From Paenibacillus alvei DSM 29 (GTDB lineage: Bacteria; Bacillota; Bacilli; Paenibacillales; Paenibacillaceae): 64,000 nucleotides of DNA. Under the pieces are notes generated by a model. It searched no databases and was not told where the DNA came from. It worked only from the letters and a program-made list of their open reading frames with translations. Shown in pieces: positions 47,786 through 57,351 of this stretch. Position numbers and translations under genes: made by a program. The DNA is taken from contig NZ_AMBZ01000001.1 of NCBI RefSeq assembly GCF_000293805.1, positions 1,206,001-1,270,000 on the forward strand. Reading direction: 5' to 3'. Every line of letters starts with the position of its first letter. The stretch's first letter is position 1.

Positions 47786-48003
47786 TTAGATACAGCACCT
47801 CCTTTTCTTTTATGATTATATACTTGTTGGACTAGTTAACACACACAAATCGCTGAAATGGAATCGTGTTGAAGGCGCATTTGAAGCGAAAGGAATATAG
47901 TCATTTCCAAAAGTCTATTTACAATTTATTTCAATTAATTGAAAAATATACTGGTAAATATGTATATAGTATGGTGAAGTGAAAAAAGGAGGATGATAGT
48001 CCA

Positions 48004-48300
48004 ATGGTAAGAAAATCTATTAGTTTATGTATCGCTCTATGTCTTTCTATCGCTCTAATTTTTGGTGGACAGGCGAGCGCAAGTGGAGCATTATCAACGG
48101 ACACAATTGTAACTGAAGAGAATGTAAACCAAGTTATTGAATATGATTAGATCCTAGAGATCTGAAAAAAGCTGATGCTGTTGCTTTTTCAGATGATTCC
48201 GTTACTGTTACTGTCGGGGAATTGGAACAAGCTCTTAATCAATTAAAACAACTTCCTAAAGAAGTTACATCAACAGAAAGTCTTTACACAGAATTTGCTG
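48004..48300 (+). pseudogene. Small secreted protein, frameshifted
   Basis: ATG 48004 with AGGAGG about 13 nt upstream starts a signal peptide (MVRKSISLCIALCLSIALIF..GGQASA) and a mature part that stops at EYD; adding one base near 48147 continues as LDPRDLKKADAVAFSDD and VGELEQALNQLKQLPKE. After about 48300 the sequence passes into an RND-exporter remnant. Its full length is therefore unknown. Function unknown. Confidence 0.5.
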
Positions 48301-48779
48301 ACGGAATAACAACAAACAGCTATAGCTGCTCAAGTCCTGAAAGACTTGCTTGCCGTGCAAGATATGAATGACAACTTGCTGCGTCAGCTTGTCTTTTCTG
48401 ATAATAGGAAGGTTCCATCTCAACTCTCTCCTATGAATACAGGACAAGGTGAACATATTGTCATCGTACTGAATACATCAAAAAACACAAATATCGGCAC
48501 CTGCGCCTGAATCATTCGAGAATCAACCACATCATTAGCAGCAGTAACTTCGATGCTGCTATTACCGTTCAAACAGGTGGAATGCCCATCGTGTTAGGCG
48601 ATGTGAAGGATGAGGTCATGTCTACCATGGCACTTATGCTTGCAATATCCGTAGTGCTTATGATAATCGTGCTGTTCCTAGTCTCCCCAGTTCGCCGTCG
48701 CGTCATGTCGCTTATGGTACATACTAATCGTAGGAATCTATGCCCTGATTTCCTCACTAGCTACTTGCGGCACGACTGA
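48260..48779 (+). pseudogene. RND/MMPL-type exporter fragment
   Basis: Frames separated by stops read QQTAIAAQVLKDLLAVQDMN, GEHIVIVLNTSKNTN, then GGMPIVLGDVKDEVMSTMAL with the TM helix MLAISVVLMIIVLFLVSPVRRR. The middle and the last part match the periplasmic-loop-to-TM transition of MMPL/HAE3 exporters. Both ends of the gene are gone. It converges on, and overlaps, the end of the EamA gene. Confidence 0.55.
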
Positions 48780-49652
48780 ATTTCGCTGCTGTAATAAGAA
48801 GACCGCAAGTCCAGTCAAAATGAGTGCAATCCCAATGCCTTGCTGGAGTGTGATGCCCTCATCCAATATAAAATAAGCAAGGATGCATGTTCCGACCGTC
48901 TCTCCTAAAATGCTCATCGAAATGACGGACGTACTAAGCCATTTCAGCAGCCAGTTGAATATCGTTTGACCTAATATCGTTGCAATGAAGGCGAGTCCAA
49001 AAAAGGACCACCATGTTGGAGCGGAATAATCGAAGAAGGATGCTTGCTGACTCAAGGAAAAGAAACTTAACAAAAGCGCACTGCTTGCATAACCAATGAT
49101 GGAGTAAGGGATGAGTGACAGCTGTTTGCGAACATGCTGCCCAATAAAAAAGTAAGCCGTAATTACACCCGCCGCAATAAAAGCAAGAATATCGCCGAAT
49201 AGCGCTTGTCCACTAATTTGGAAGTCCTGCCATCCGATGACCAAGCTGCCCGCAATAGCCACCAGACAGCCAAGAATAGCCCCTGTTCGAAAGCGTTCCT
49301 TAAATAAAAAGTAGCCTCCAGCCATAGAAAACAGCGGCTGCAGTGTTACGATAACTGTCGAGCTTGCGACCGACGTGTAATTCAAAGACTCAAACCACAA
49401 CACATAATGCGCGGCTAGAAATAAGCCCGACAGCATTCCAAATCCCCATTGCTTCTTCGATAGTGAACGCAATTCTCTCCTATTCTCTTTGTTCACGAGA
49501 AGAAACGGCAGCAGCATAATCGCTGCAAAAAACATCCGATAAAACGCTATAATACCCGCAGGCGCATCGGCTAACTTCACAAAAATCGCAGAAGTCGATA
49601 AAGCAAGTACGCCAAGAAATAATGTCGCATAAGACATAAGCGGTGATTTCAA
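48738..49652 (-). CDS. EamA/DMT-family transporter
   Basis: Ten-TM membrane protein of about 304 residues with two EamA repeats (LSTSAIFVKLADAPAGIIAF near the start; FFGLAFIATILGQTIFNWLL in the second half). It probably exports or imports a small metabolite. TTG 49652 has GGGGGAG just upstream, better than the longer frame to 49763 or ATG five codons later. Its 3' end overlaps an RND remnant on the other strand. Confidence 0.85.
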   Translation of the reverse strand: MKSPLMSYATLFLGVLALSTSAIFVKLADAPAGIIAFYRMFFAAIMLLPFLLVNKENRRELRSLSKKQWGFGMLSGLFLAAHYVLWFESLNYTSVASSTVIVTLQPLFSMAGGYFLFKERFRTGAILGCLVAIAGSLVIGWQDFQISGQALFGDILAFIAAGVITAYFFIGQHVRKQLSLIPYSIIGYASSALLLSFFSLSQQASFFDYSAPTWWSFFGLAFIATILGQTIFNWLLKWLSTSVISMSILGETVGTCILAYFILDEGITLQQGIGIALILTGLAVFLLQQRNSVVPQVASEEIRA

Positions 49653-49752
49653 TGCTGCTCCCCCTAAACAATGTTGATCAACCATACAAAAGTTCTTGTC
49701 ACATGTAAGTATAATGAGAAGGGCGCATAAAAAATAGTAGGGAGAAACTGAA

Positions 49753-51180
49753 CTATGGAACAATTTCGAAAACAGTGCCTTGGTTAACGTCGGTTACTTT
49801 TGTAGAGCCATAAACCCCTAGATATAACCTGGATTGACTCAGATTCGTGCCTAAACTTACATAATAAGCGGATTGAGACCCAAAATCATAATCGGTTTCA
49901 ATAACACGAAAATCACTTAGTTTGCAATCCGTTCTAGCCCTGGTATAAGCTAAAACCCCTTTAATTGGAGGGGGAGATCCTTCATTCCTGGCAAGATCGG
50001 TAAACACAACGCTTCCCGTTAAACCGGGAATTTCATTTCCCAAATATGCCTGGACTCCAGTAAGTGCAGTTCCTCCAAACTTATCGGTTCGGGGATCCTT
50101 ATGAAAATAACTAATTAGAGGCGGAAGACGCCGCACTGAAGTTGTTATTGCTTCATCATAATAAGAAATTGTTTTCTCATCCAAAGCCGGATCTGCAGAA
50201 CAGCCTGTTAGAAGCGAAGTAGGAAAAGCGCCTTCCCACCCTCTCCAGCCAAAATTAATAAATCCTTCTTGATCAAGTACAGAATTCGCTAAAGAAGCTT
50301 GAACAAGCTGAGTAACCGGTATTGGTTTATAGTGAATGAATGAAAAAATCGACTCTACGAGATCCTGTCCGACATTTCCTACGTATTTGATATACTGATT
50401 ATGATAAAGCCTTTGAAAAGAAATGCCCGGTATATTGCGGCCTCCTTTGGCCATTACCGTAAGCGTTTCTTGAATAGATGCGGGTAGCTCATTAAAACGT
50501 GTAACGACGGGCGGATTATCGATAAATGTAGGTTTGGCGACATCGATTTCAATGATTTTTCCCGCGATTTCCATATTATTTTGGCTTAAATGAAATGGAT
50601 CATAGCCTGATCCGCCATCTCCGGTTGTCAGAACAAGTTTTCCTGTTTCAGGGGAAAAGTTTAAGCTATTGACGCCGTTATGATTTAAAAAGGGTCTTCT
50701 TATATTCAGTAATGTCCGGCGTCTTTGAGGTTCATCATTCGAATGTAGAATCCATTCTTCAACTGTATCTATATGATCATATTGAGTTTCTCTATTAAGC
50801 CACTTCAAGTGTAAGGTTTTAGAATCACACGGGTTCGGCTTAAAAGATTCAAAAGAACCTGGAAGAGCACCTGAACCTTGGGTTCCAGCTACTGAATAAT
50901 GGAGATAAAACAGGCCATTGTAATAAAATTCGGGATGAAATGCCAGCCCTATCAACCCCCGTTCATCATACCCGCCACTAGAGGCACCTAATTTTAGGAT
51001 TCGTGAGCGAATATCTAAAAAAGTCCTTACCTCCCCGTTTCCTATGTAAAAAATCTCTCCTACCTGGGTTGCAATAAATAATCTTTCCATTGAGTCACCC
51101 GGAAGTATAGCCGTTTTCAAAACAGTGGGCATATTCAACTTACTTACAATGGGGCGTAAACGAACCTTAACTTTTTCCAA
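49753..51180 (-). CDS. PQQ-dependent sugar dehydrogenase-like beta propeller (GSDH)
   Basis: A 475-residue protein of the soluble aldose dehydrogenase/HHIP-like family. Family strands are visible: AFHPEFYYNGLFYLHYS, NHNGVNSLNFSPETGKLVLTTGDGG, FINFGWRGWEGAFP. The catalytic His in NHNG of soluble glucose dehydrogenases is kept. TTG start with AAGGAGGG 10 nt upstream. No signal peptide is visible, odd for a usually exported enzyme. Whether it binds PQQ is unproven; it may be a structural propeller. Confidence 0.8.
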   Translation of the reverse strand: MEKVKVRLRPIVSKLNMPTVLKTAILPGDSMERLFIATQVGEIFYIGNGEVRTFLDIRSRILKLGASSGGYDERGLIGLAFHPEFYYNGLFYLHYSVAGTQGSGALPGSFESFKPNPCDSKTLHLKWLNRETQYDHIDTVEEWILHSNDEPQRRRTLLNIRRPFLNHNGVNSLNFSPETGKLVLTTGDGGSGYDPFHLSQNNMEIAGKIIEIDVAKPTFIDNPPVVTRFNELPASIQETLTVMAKGGRNIPGISFQRLYHNQYIKYVGNVGQDLVESIFSFIHYKPIPVTQLVQASLANSVLDQEGFINFGWRGWEGAFPTSLLTGCSADPALDEKTISYYDEAITTSVRRLPPLISYFHKDPRTDKFGGTALTGVQAYLGNEIPGLTGSVVFTDLARNEGSPPPIKGVLAYTRARTDCKLSDFRVIETDYDFGSQSAYYVSLGTNLSQSRLYLGVYGSTKVTDVNQGTVFEIVP

Positions 51181-51327
51181 ATAACTGTACCCTCCTTCTT
51201 ATTATTTTCTTTTATAAGAATATGATTATAACGGTTCTATTAGTATCAAATTAGAGCAGCCTCCGATCGAAATACATCTTGCATGGTAAAACCAATATGT
51301 CGAGGATTTTTTTACACCAAAAGAAAA

Positions 51328-51356
51328 GTCCCGATGAATAAATCATTCATCGGGAC
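51328..51356 (-). terminator. Terminator of the PPC-domain gene
   Basis: GTCCCGATGAAT and ATTCATCGGGAC make a perfect 12-bp stem, with a TTTTCTTTT tail on the minus strand. Confidence 0.85.
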
Positions 51357-51384
51357 AAACGAGTCGATATTTTTGATGTTGCAA

Positions 51385-51831
51385 TTAGTTTCTTTTGTAG
51401 ACTTCTAAAATATAATCATAAAATCTACTGGAATTGTTCTCTACACGAATAAAATATTCATGGTCTTTAGTCAACTTTTCACTAAATTTCAATTCGTTGC
51501 GCGAGTCCACTTCTCCGCTCGTAATCTTCTTTCTATTGGCATCATACAGGGTTACTTTTGCTCCCTCAACAGGAAGCTCAATGTTAGCAGCGCCAAAGTC
51601 AAATGTAAAGAATGCAGTCTCGGGAGCCTTAAACTTAAAATAGTCGTACTCGTCATCACGGGATGCTTTACCGTTAATCATGGTATGGGTTTTTAGAGGG
51701 AATTCATTAGCACGCTTAAACGCATCGTTATTTTCAATCTCATTAAAAAAATCGATCGCTGCAAACGCTGGCGTGGACATGCCAGCTACCATAGTAAGCC
51801 CCAAAATACCTGCTATGATCTGTTTTTTCAT
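51385..51831 (-). CDS. Secreted PPC-domain protein
   Basis: A 148-residue exported protein: signal peptide MKKQIIAGILGLTMVAGMSTPAFA, then a bacterial pre-peptidase C-terminal domain of about 110 residues (EIENNDAFKRANEF, DEYDYFKFKAPETAFFTFDF, DHEYFIRVENNSSRFYDYIL). Such domains are normally attached to secreted proteases; here it stands alone and may bind surfaces or act as an inhibitor. AGGAGG-like site (TGGAGGTT) before the ATG. Confidence 0.85.
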   Translation of the reverse strand: MKKQIIAGILGLTMVAGMSTPAFAAIDFFNEIENNDAFKRANEFPLKTHTMINGKASRDDEYDYFKFKAPETAFFTFDFGAANIELPVEGAKVTLYDANRKKITSGEVDSRNELKFSEKLTKDHEYFIRVENNSSRFYDYILEVYKRN

Positions 51832-52105
51832 AAATTAATAACCTCCAAAAATAGTATGAAGCGCAAGGAATCTGAGGTGTCGTTCTACCTATCATTTTAT
51901 GATTCAATTAGGCAGCCAACTAGGGCAGCATTATGACATGATTCACTGAACATTTTTACTTTTTTGATTTTTCACTGGAACCTAGGTTTAAGCATGATGT
52001 CCGCATAAGGCACTTCCAATGGAATGAATCACCTTATCAGTAAGGTTCCCACTTTTTTAGTATATAACAAACATTTATTTACATATTTTCATATATACAT
52101 ATATA

Positions 52106-52134
52106 TAGACAATCATATTCCAATTTCATATAAT
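52106..52134 (+). promoter_or_regulatory. Promoter of the kelch gene
   Basis: TAGACA and TATAAT with a 17-bp spacer, 33 bp before the start codon, in the AT-rich gap 51832-52166 that holds no gene. Confidence 0.65.
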
Positions 52135-52166
52135 CGTTATACAGACTGAATTTAAAGGAGAAGATC

Positions 52167-53441
52167 ATGAAAAAACCTATCTTATCGGCTCTATTGTCGC
52201 TACTTTTACTGCTATGTTTCATTCCAAGCGCATACGCCTCCACTGGCGTGGAAAAATGGGAACAAAAAAATGATTTCCCGGTAAACAGAAGCTATCCTCA
52301 TGTAGCTGTAGCCAATCAGACCATATATGTAATCGGGGGTTCTTCCTCTGGATATACCGGTTTTGCCAGAAATGTATATGCCTATGATCCTACTAATGAC
52401 TCATGGATCGAAAAAGCTCCCATGCCGACAGCGAGATACGGAGCAGCAATAGCTGTCGTGAATGATATCATTTACGTAATCGGGGGCAAAGATGCATACG
52501 GGTACACCGAAGTAGTTCAAGCGTATGACCCTAAAGAGGACAAGTGGTCATACAAAAAAAGTTTGCCCGAAACGAGAAGTTACACTTCAGGGATTGCAAT
52601 CAATAATAAAATTTATGTAATAGGTGGATATACTCCATCAGGTTCAAACTCCAACACCGTGTATGAATACAATCCGGAAACCAACAGTTGGGCTACGAAG
52701 GCGAAAATGCCTTCTTCTAGATCCGGTATTGGCCTCACTATATTAAACGGAAAAATTTATGCAATCGGTGGGGAAAATTCAGCTAATTCAAACTCCCAAA
52801 GTAAAGTTGAAATCTACGATCCACAAACAGATACCTGGGAAAATGGAGTTCCTTATCCGGAAACCGCCATATATATTGGGACGACAGAGCTTAACGGAAA
52901 GATCTATGGGATCGGAGGCGGCAAACCTGAAGGTAATACAAAAATAAACTCTGTCTATGAATTTGACCCGGCAAAAAATGAATGGACAAAAAAATTAGAT
53001 ATGCCTACTACAAGAAGAGCAGGTGTAGTATCCTTTAATAATGCGATTTTTGCAATAGCCGGCGAAACGACTACTTCTATTAATAAAGTTGAAGTTTATT
53101 ATCCTGGTACCAGTGAAGAACCGACAGAACCGACAGAACCGACAGAACCGACAGAGCCGACTAATCCAGAACAACCTAAAGGTAATCGTGCCATCCTCAC
53201 GGTTACAATGACGACAGGGCTGGAAAAAGAATTCGATCTTTCGATGGAAGAAGTCAATTCCTTCATCTCGTGGTATGAAAACAGAAACGCGGGAGTAGGT
53301 ACAACATCTTATGCCATCAATAAACATAACAACAATAAAGGCCCTTTTACCAGCCGTAAAGACTATGTAATTTACGATAAAATTTTAACGTTTGATGTCA
53401 ATAGCGTTGCATTAAATTTCAGACCTAATTACAAATTCTAA
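52167..53441 (+). CDS. Secreted kelch-repeat protein
   Basis: A 424-residue exported protein: signal peptide 1-25, six kelch blades recognised by IYVIGG-type strands (IYVIGGSSS, IYVIGGKDA, IYVIGGYTP, IYAIGGENS, IYGIGGGKP, IFAIAGETT), an EPT-repeat linker and a C-terminal domain of about 85 residues (ILTVTMTTGLEKEFDL, EEVNSFISWYENR) seen as a module in Paenibacillus surface proteins. Probably a glycan- or protein-binding surface protein. Start after AAAGGAGAAG. The stop is 12 bp before the IS transposase's long frame. Confidence 0.88.
   Translation: MKKPILSALLSLLLLLCFIPSAYASTGVEKWEQKNDFPVNRSYPHVAVANQTIYVIGGSSSGYTGFARNVYAYDPTNDSWIEKAPMPTARYGAAIAVVNDIIYVIGGKDAYGYTEVVQAYDPKEDKWSYKKSLPETRSYTSGIAINNKIYVIGGYTPSGSNSNTVYEYNPETNSWATKAKMPSSRSGIGLTILNGKIYAIGGENSANSNSQSKVEIYDPQTDTWENGVPYPETAIYIGTTELNGKIYGIGGGKPEGNTKINSVYEFDPAKNEWTKKLDMPTTRRAGVVSFNNAIFAIAGETTTSINKVEVYYPGTSEEPTEPTEPTEPTEPTNPEQPKGNRAILTVTMTTGLEKEFDLSMEEVNSFISWYENRNAGVGTTSYAINKHNNNKGPFTSRKDYVIYDKILTFDVNSVALNFRPNYKF
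53118..53161 (+). repeat. 9-bp tandem repeat coding for the EPT linker
   Basis: GAACCGACA repeated about five times, with one GAG variant at the end, coding Glu-Pro-Thr units. Such repeats can change copy number by slippage without leaving frame. Confidence 0.75.
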
Positions 53442-53545
53442 ATTGTACTAAAATGTTAAATTATCGACGTCCATTCAAAGAGAAAATCTCCATAATTAGG
53501 GGAGCAGGTAGTCCTGTCCAAATCCCTAATCATAGGAGATCGTAC

Positions 53546-54700
53546 ATGGACAAGGATACACTACTTTCATCATTTGGTAAATGGGTCGCACCACTAAATG
53601 CACAAATCATTTCAGATTGGACGGATAAAACCGGCGAAGATAAGTACGTTAAAAAGCTGCATTCACTGGCCTATCTCTTGATCTTTATGGATGCACAGCT
53701 GCAGCAGCGAGACTGTTTACGAACTATCGTTACTGAATTGCAGTGTAACGAAGCGTTCCAGAAAGAACTTGGAATTACGTCCATAAGCACCTCACAGCTA
53801 TCAAGGAAAAACAACAAGCTTTCCAGTGAGGTTTTGCAAAGCATATTTGCGGATCTGGTCTTGAAAATCAGCGAGCACAGCCGTCCTGCTTCAGGGCGAA
53901 TCGGCACAGTAAAATTGCTAGATTCCACGACGATGAGCCTATGTTTAAGTAAATACAAATGGGCAACGTACCGAAAAACAAAATCCGGTGTCAAACTTCA
54001 TTTGCGAGTAACCTTTTGCGATCCGGACACGGTTTATCCAGAAAAGGCAGTGCTTACACCTGCGAAGCCTGCGGATCGTACTCAAATGGATGCTCTTATT
54101 GATGAAACCGGAGCCACCTATGTGTTCGATCGCGGCTATGTCGATTACAAGAAGTATGATCATTACTGCAGGGAAGGCATTTTTTTCGTAACTCGTTTGA
54201 AGAACAACGCGGTCGTGGAGACGCTCTCCGAATTTCCAGTAGCCGAAAACTCCTTGATCCATCGGGATCAAATGGTTCGAATCGGTAAAGGAAAGAAACA
54301 GATGGAAGAGGCATTGCGACTTGTAGAAACGACCGATTTAAAGGGTAAGCTGATCCGCATCATTAGCAATCGCTTTGATTTAACAGCAGAAGAGATCAGT
54401 GAGCTGTATCGCAATCGTTGGAAGATAGAAACATTCTTCCGTTGGGTTAAACAGCATCTGAAGCTGACGCGTTTCTATGGAGAGCAAGAGAACGCGGTAT
54501 GGAATCAGATCCTCATTTGTTTGATCGCATATAGCCTTCAGCTCTTGATGAAAATGGAGCTTGGTACAACGAAGAGCTTATTAGATCTACATCGACTACT
54601 TATCTCAATGCTGTATCAGCCCTGGGAAACGTTCAGAGAAGCTGTTTTTCGGAAGCCTGCTCGCACTTCCAAAGGTCGGCAGAAAGTCGTAAAGACCTAA
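53546..54700 (+). mobile_element. IS4-family transposase
   Basis: Transposase of 384 residues, IS4 family with an N-terminal DUF4372-like part (ISDWTDKTGEDKYVKKLHS). The DDE triad is seen: Asp in KLLDSTTMSLC, Asp in YVFDRGYVDY and Glu in YRNRWKIETFFRWVKQ, the last being the YREK-like signature. ATG 53546 has AGGAG upstream; a longer frame from 53453 lacks a site. The gene is intact and may be active. Terminal inverted repeats were not identified with certainty; the element lies between about 53445 and 54800. Confidence 0.88.
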
Positions 54701-54754
54701 GATTCAGGAAAATAGTTCCTTGAAATGATAGATATTACCAAATGGGCGCGGCTA

Positions 54755-54800
54755 CTTGCTTTCATAGAACCCTTAACTTTTTGGCTTATATGAAAGCAAG
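54755..54800. repeat. Hairpin at the right side of the IS element
   Basis: CTTGCTTTCATA and TATGAAAGCAAG form a perfect 12-bp inverted repeat about 60 bp after the transposase stop. It may be a terminator or part of the IS end. Confidence 0.5.
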
Positions 54801-54872
54801 AAAACTGTAAATTATTTTATCTGCAACAATATCTTTCCTTTAATATTTGCAGTGGGATTCTTTTATGCAACG

Positions 54873-55352
54873 CTATTGTTTGGCAATGTAAGGCATGATT
54901 CCATGGGCGCGTGAGTAATTGACAATGAGGTTGAACAATGATAATTGAGTGGGGGCATGATCTATGGAGTCTACAGTGTGATACAACTTCTCTACTGCAT
55001 CCAGGCTGTCTTCATTGGGCGCTTCAAGAAACTTGGCGGCAATTTTCGGTATGAGCGAAGGATGCTCGAGTGTTGTCAATTCATTCTGTAAAATAGTGTA
55101 TATGACTTCCGATTTATGTCCGATCTCGATGTACTGTTCTACGATGGCGTCATGGGGAATGTCCAATACCGCAGCGATCGACAGGATAGATTGAAAATCA
55201 GGGCGCTTGACCTCGCTGTTTTCAATTCTCGACAGGCTGCCTTTATCTATGCCGACCGCTTCTTGCAGCTTAGACAGACTCAATTCCTTCTTCTGCCGAT
55301 AGTACTGTATTAGCTCCCCCAACCTCTGTGGCTTCGCAGCAACGGTACTCAC
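54873..55352 (-). CDS. XRE-family regulator, apparently truncated
   Basis: A 159-residue protein with an N-terminal XRE HTH (about 12-65: LGELIQYYRQKKELSLSKL, GIDKGSLSRIENSEVKRP) followed by two to three helices of a TPR-like kind (LEHPSLIPKIAAKFLEAPNE). Full-length relatives of the PlcR/AimR-like plan go on for over 200 more residues; here the frame ends after MPYIAKQ, next to the IS element. Truncation by the IS is likely but not proven. Divergent from the Mga-like gene. Confidence 0.7.
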   Translation of the reverse strand: MSTVAAKPQRLGELIQYYRQKKELSLSKLQEAVGIDKGSLSRIENSEVKRPDFQSILSIAAVLDIPHDAIVEQYIEIGHKSEVIYTILQNELTTLEHPSLIPKIAAKFLEAPNEDSLDAVEKLYHTVDSIDHAPTQLSLFNLIVNYSRAHGIMPYIAKQ

Positions 55353-55795
55353 AGCCTCACCTTCCTTTGGGATTGCATATATTTGATTATCGATAGATTA
55401 CCATAAAATTTGATTATTGTAAACACTATCCAACAAATAAACCCAAATTTCGTTAATCTCCTTCCTTTTCGATACCTCTATCTTATATCTTTCTTAGCTC
55501 CCCCTCGCAAAATAATATCTCTTAACCTTCCATTAACCGCATTAAGCCGACCTTTACAAACATTTTAAAAACCATACATATTTTCATCTATTAATGAAAT
55601 TATGTATCGTTTTTCATTACAAAATTACGTTACTTTCTAATTGGAATATAAATTGTGAGAAGGAGAAAAATAATAAAGATTTTCATTAAGAAGACAAACA
55701 TTAGAAAGATATGTTTAGGGGAAATTCGTAAATCCATAGCACCAGACAAAGGATTTGCACTTTAACCATTTATCGCTTTTCGAGGGGGAGACTAA
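55353..55795. other. AT-rich divergent intergenic region
   Basis: 443 bp between the XRE gene and the Mga-like gene, AT-rich, without a supported ORF. It must hold both promoters; no unambiguous -35/-10 pair was singled out. GGGGGAG at its right end is the ribosome site of the Mga-like gene. Confidence 0.5.
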
Positions 55796-57212
55796 ATGGA
55801 TAAATTCACCGCCCACTTAATTCAAAATCATTCAATTATTCGAAAAATCCAAATATTAGAATCCTTAATAGACAGCGAAGGTATCGTGTCTTCAAGTTCT
55901 TTAGCCCGTAAGCTGCAATGTACAAGCAGAACGATTATAAGTGACATTTCTCAATTAAAACAAACTCTTCCAAATAATTGGGACATAATAAGCATTAATT
56001 CCAAAGGTTACGTTCTAAAAAAAGATCCTTTAGATCATCTTTCCACTATTATAGCTACTTATCTAATAAACAGTGAGCTTTACAACATTTTAATGGGAAT
56101 ATTCAATCAGAAGTATTATAGCCTGGAAAAATGGTCTCAAATATTGTACTTAGATAAATTAACATTGAAGAAAAATTAAATAATTTCAGAAAAATACTTA
56201 GACATTTTAATCTTGATTTTAATTTCAGAACAACGATTCAAATAATTGGAAAGGAACTGAATATTAGATACTTCTATATGGTTCTTTTTTTAACGTGCAA
56301 AAGTATAAACAAATTTTTAAACCGGAGCTAGACTTGCAACAAAAAATTGAGAACTATATTCGTTTTTATAAAATTGAGATCGATTATAATCTATTAACCA
56401 TACTCATCAATGTGTCTGTAAATCGAAATATATATAAACATTTTATTTCCAAAAGTTTTAATATGGACTACATATTTAGCTCTCAAAAGTTAGATTGCAC
56501 CTATGCCATTGTCTCTGCGATTGAAAATTTCTATAAGGTCAGCTTCCAGCAAAATGAACTTAAGTTTTTTACACTATTTTTTTTCCTCATCTCCGAGGGG
56601 GATGATAATGAAAAAAGTAAAATCAAGAATTACTATCGTGGATCCTGTAAACAACTTTACGATAAGCACCTTGCTTTAATTGACATGATTTCAAGTGAAG
56701 TAAATATGAATGCCAAAGTAATAGAAGAAATAAGACATAACATCCATTTTTCTTTCCACAAGATCTATATATTTAAAAATCTCAATTTACCGTTAGAATA
56801 CTTTTGGGGTAAATTTAAGACAATTCCTCTTGAATTAATAGAGGGCTACAACATCATTCACCCTCTTATTATCACGTGGAATAAAGAAATAAATGAAAAT
56901 AGATTATCTGAAGATGAGAGCTACCACATCACGTTTCAAATTTTATCTATTCTCCTGTCAAATTATAAAAAAAAGGTTTTACTGCTGTTATCCGGACCAA
57001 CCAATTGGAAAAAATTCATCTATCACAAATTAAATAATGAATTAGGAAACGTTCTAAACCTTCAAACCGAACCAAGCAATACGGTCAAATTCGATTTCAT
57101 TATAACCAATTACAAAATCAATAAAACTCAAATTCCTGTCATTTGGATTCCAGATAAACTTATCCTGAAAGATTTAAAGTCTATTAAACAACTGCTTAGT
57201 CTATCCTTATAA
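55796..57212 (+). pseudogene. Mga/AtxA-like virulence regulator, two frameshifts
   Basis: Three frames read as one regulator of about 470 residues. Frame 1 (55796 to about 56157): winged HTH with SLARKLQCTSRTIISDISQL. Frame 2: INIEEKLNNFRKILRHFNLD. Frame 3 (from about 56297): QKYKQIFKPELDLQQKIENY to VIWIPDKLILKDLKSIKQLL. One extra A in the AAA near 56158 and one extra T in the T7 near 56290 restore the whole. Layout (HTH pair, PRD-like middle, EIIB-like end) fits Mga/AtxA, regulators of toxin genes. It lies next to the Tc toxin genes. GGGGGAG site. Confidence 0.75.
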
Positions 57213-57285
57213 AAACGGGGGTATCAACAATAACAATACCGTGCTCCATTCGTACTTGCAGAGATTTCGTTCGGTCCAATAAATA

Positions 57286-57324
57286 AGCATCAGCAGCCGA
57301 CTCATTCAGCTCTGATGCTTTTTA
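57286..57324 (+). terminator. Terminator of the Mga-like gene
   Basis: AAGCATCAG pairs with CTGATGCTT, followed by TTT; 75 bp after the stop codon. Confidence 0.75.
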
Positions 57325-57351
57325 CATTTTATGCGCCCGGCAGGCTTGGCC

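Noticed and set aside
48265..48456. Minus-strand 63-residue ORF
   Set aside because: It is antisense to the RND remnant, has no ribosome site and shows no protein-like pattern.
53118..53161. CRISPR-like short repeats
   Set aside because: They are in-frame 9-bp codon repeats for Glu-Pro-Thr without spacers. No CRISPR array was seen anywhere in the window.
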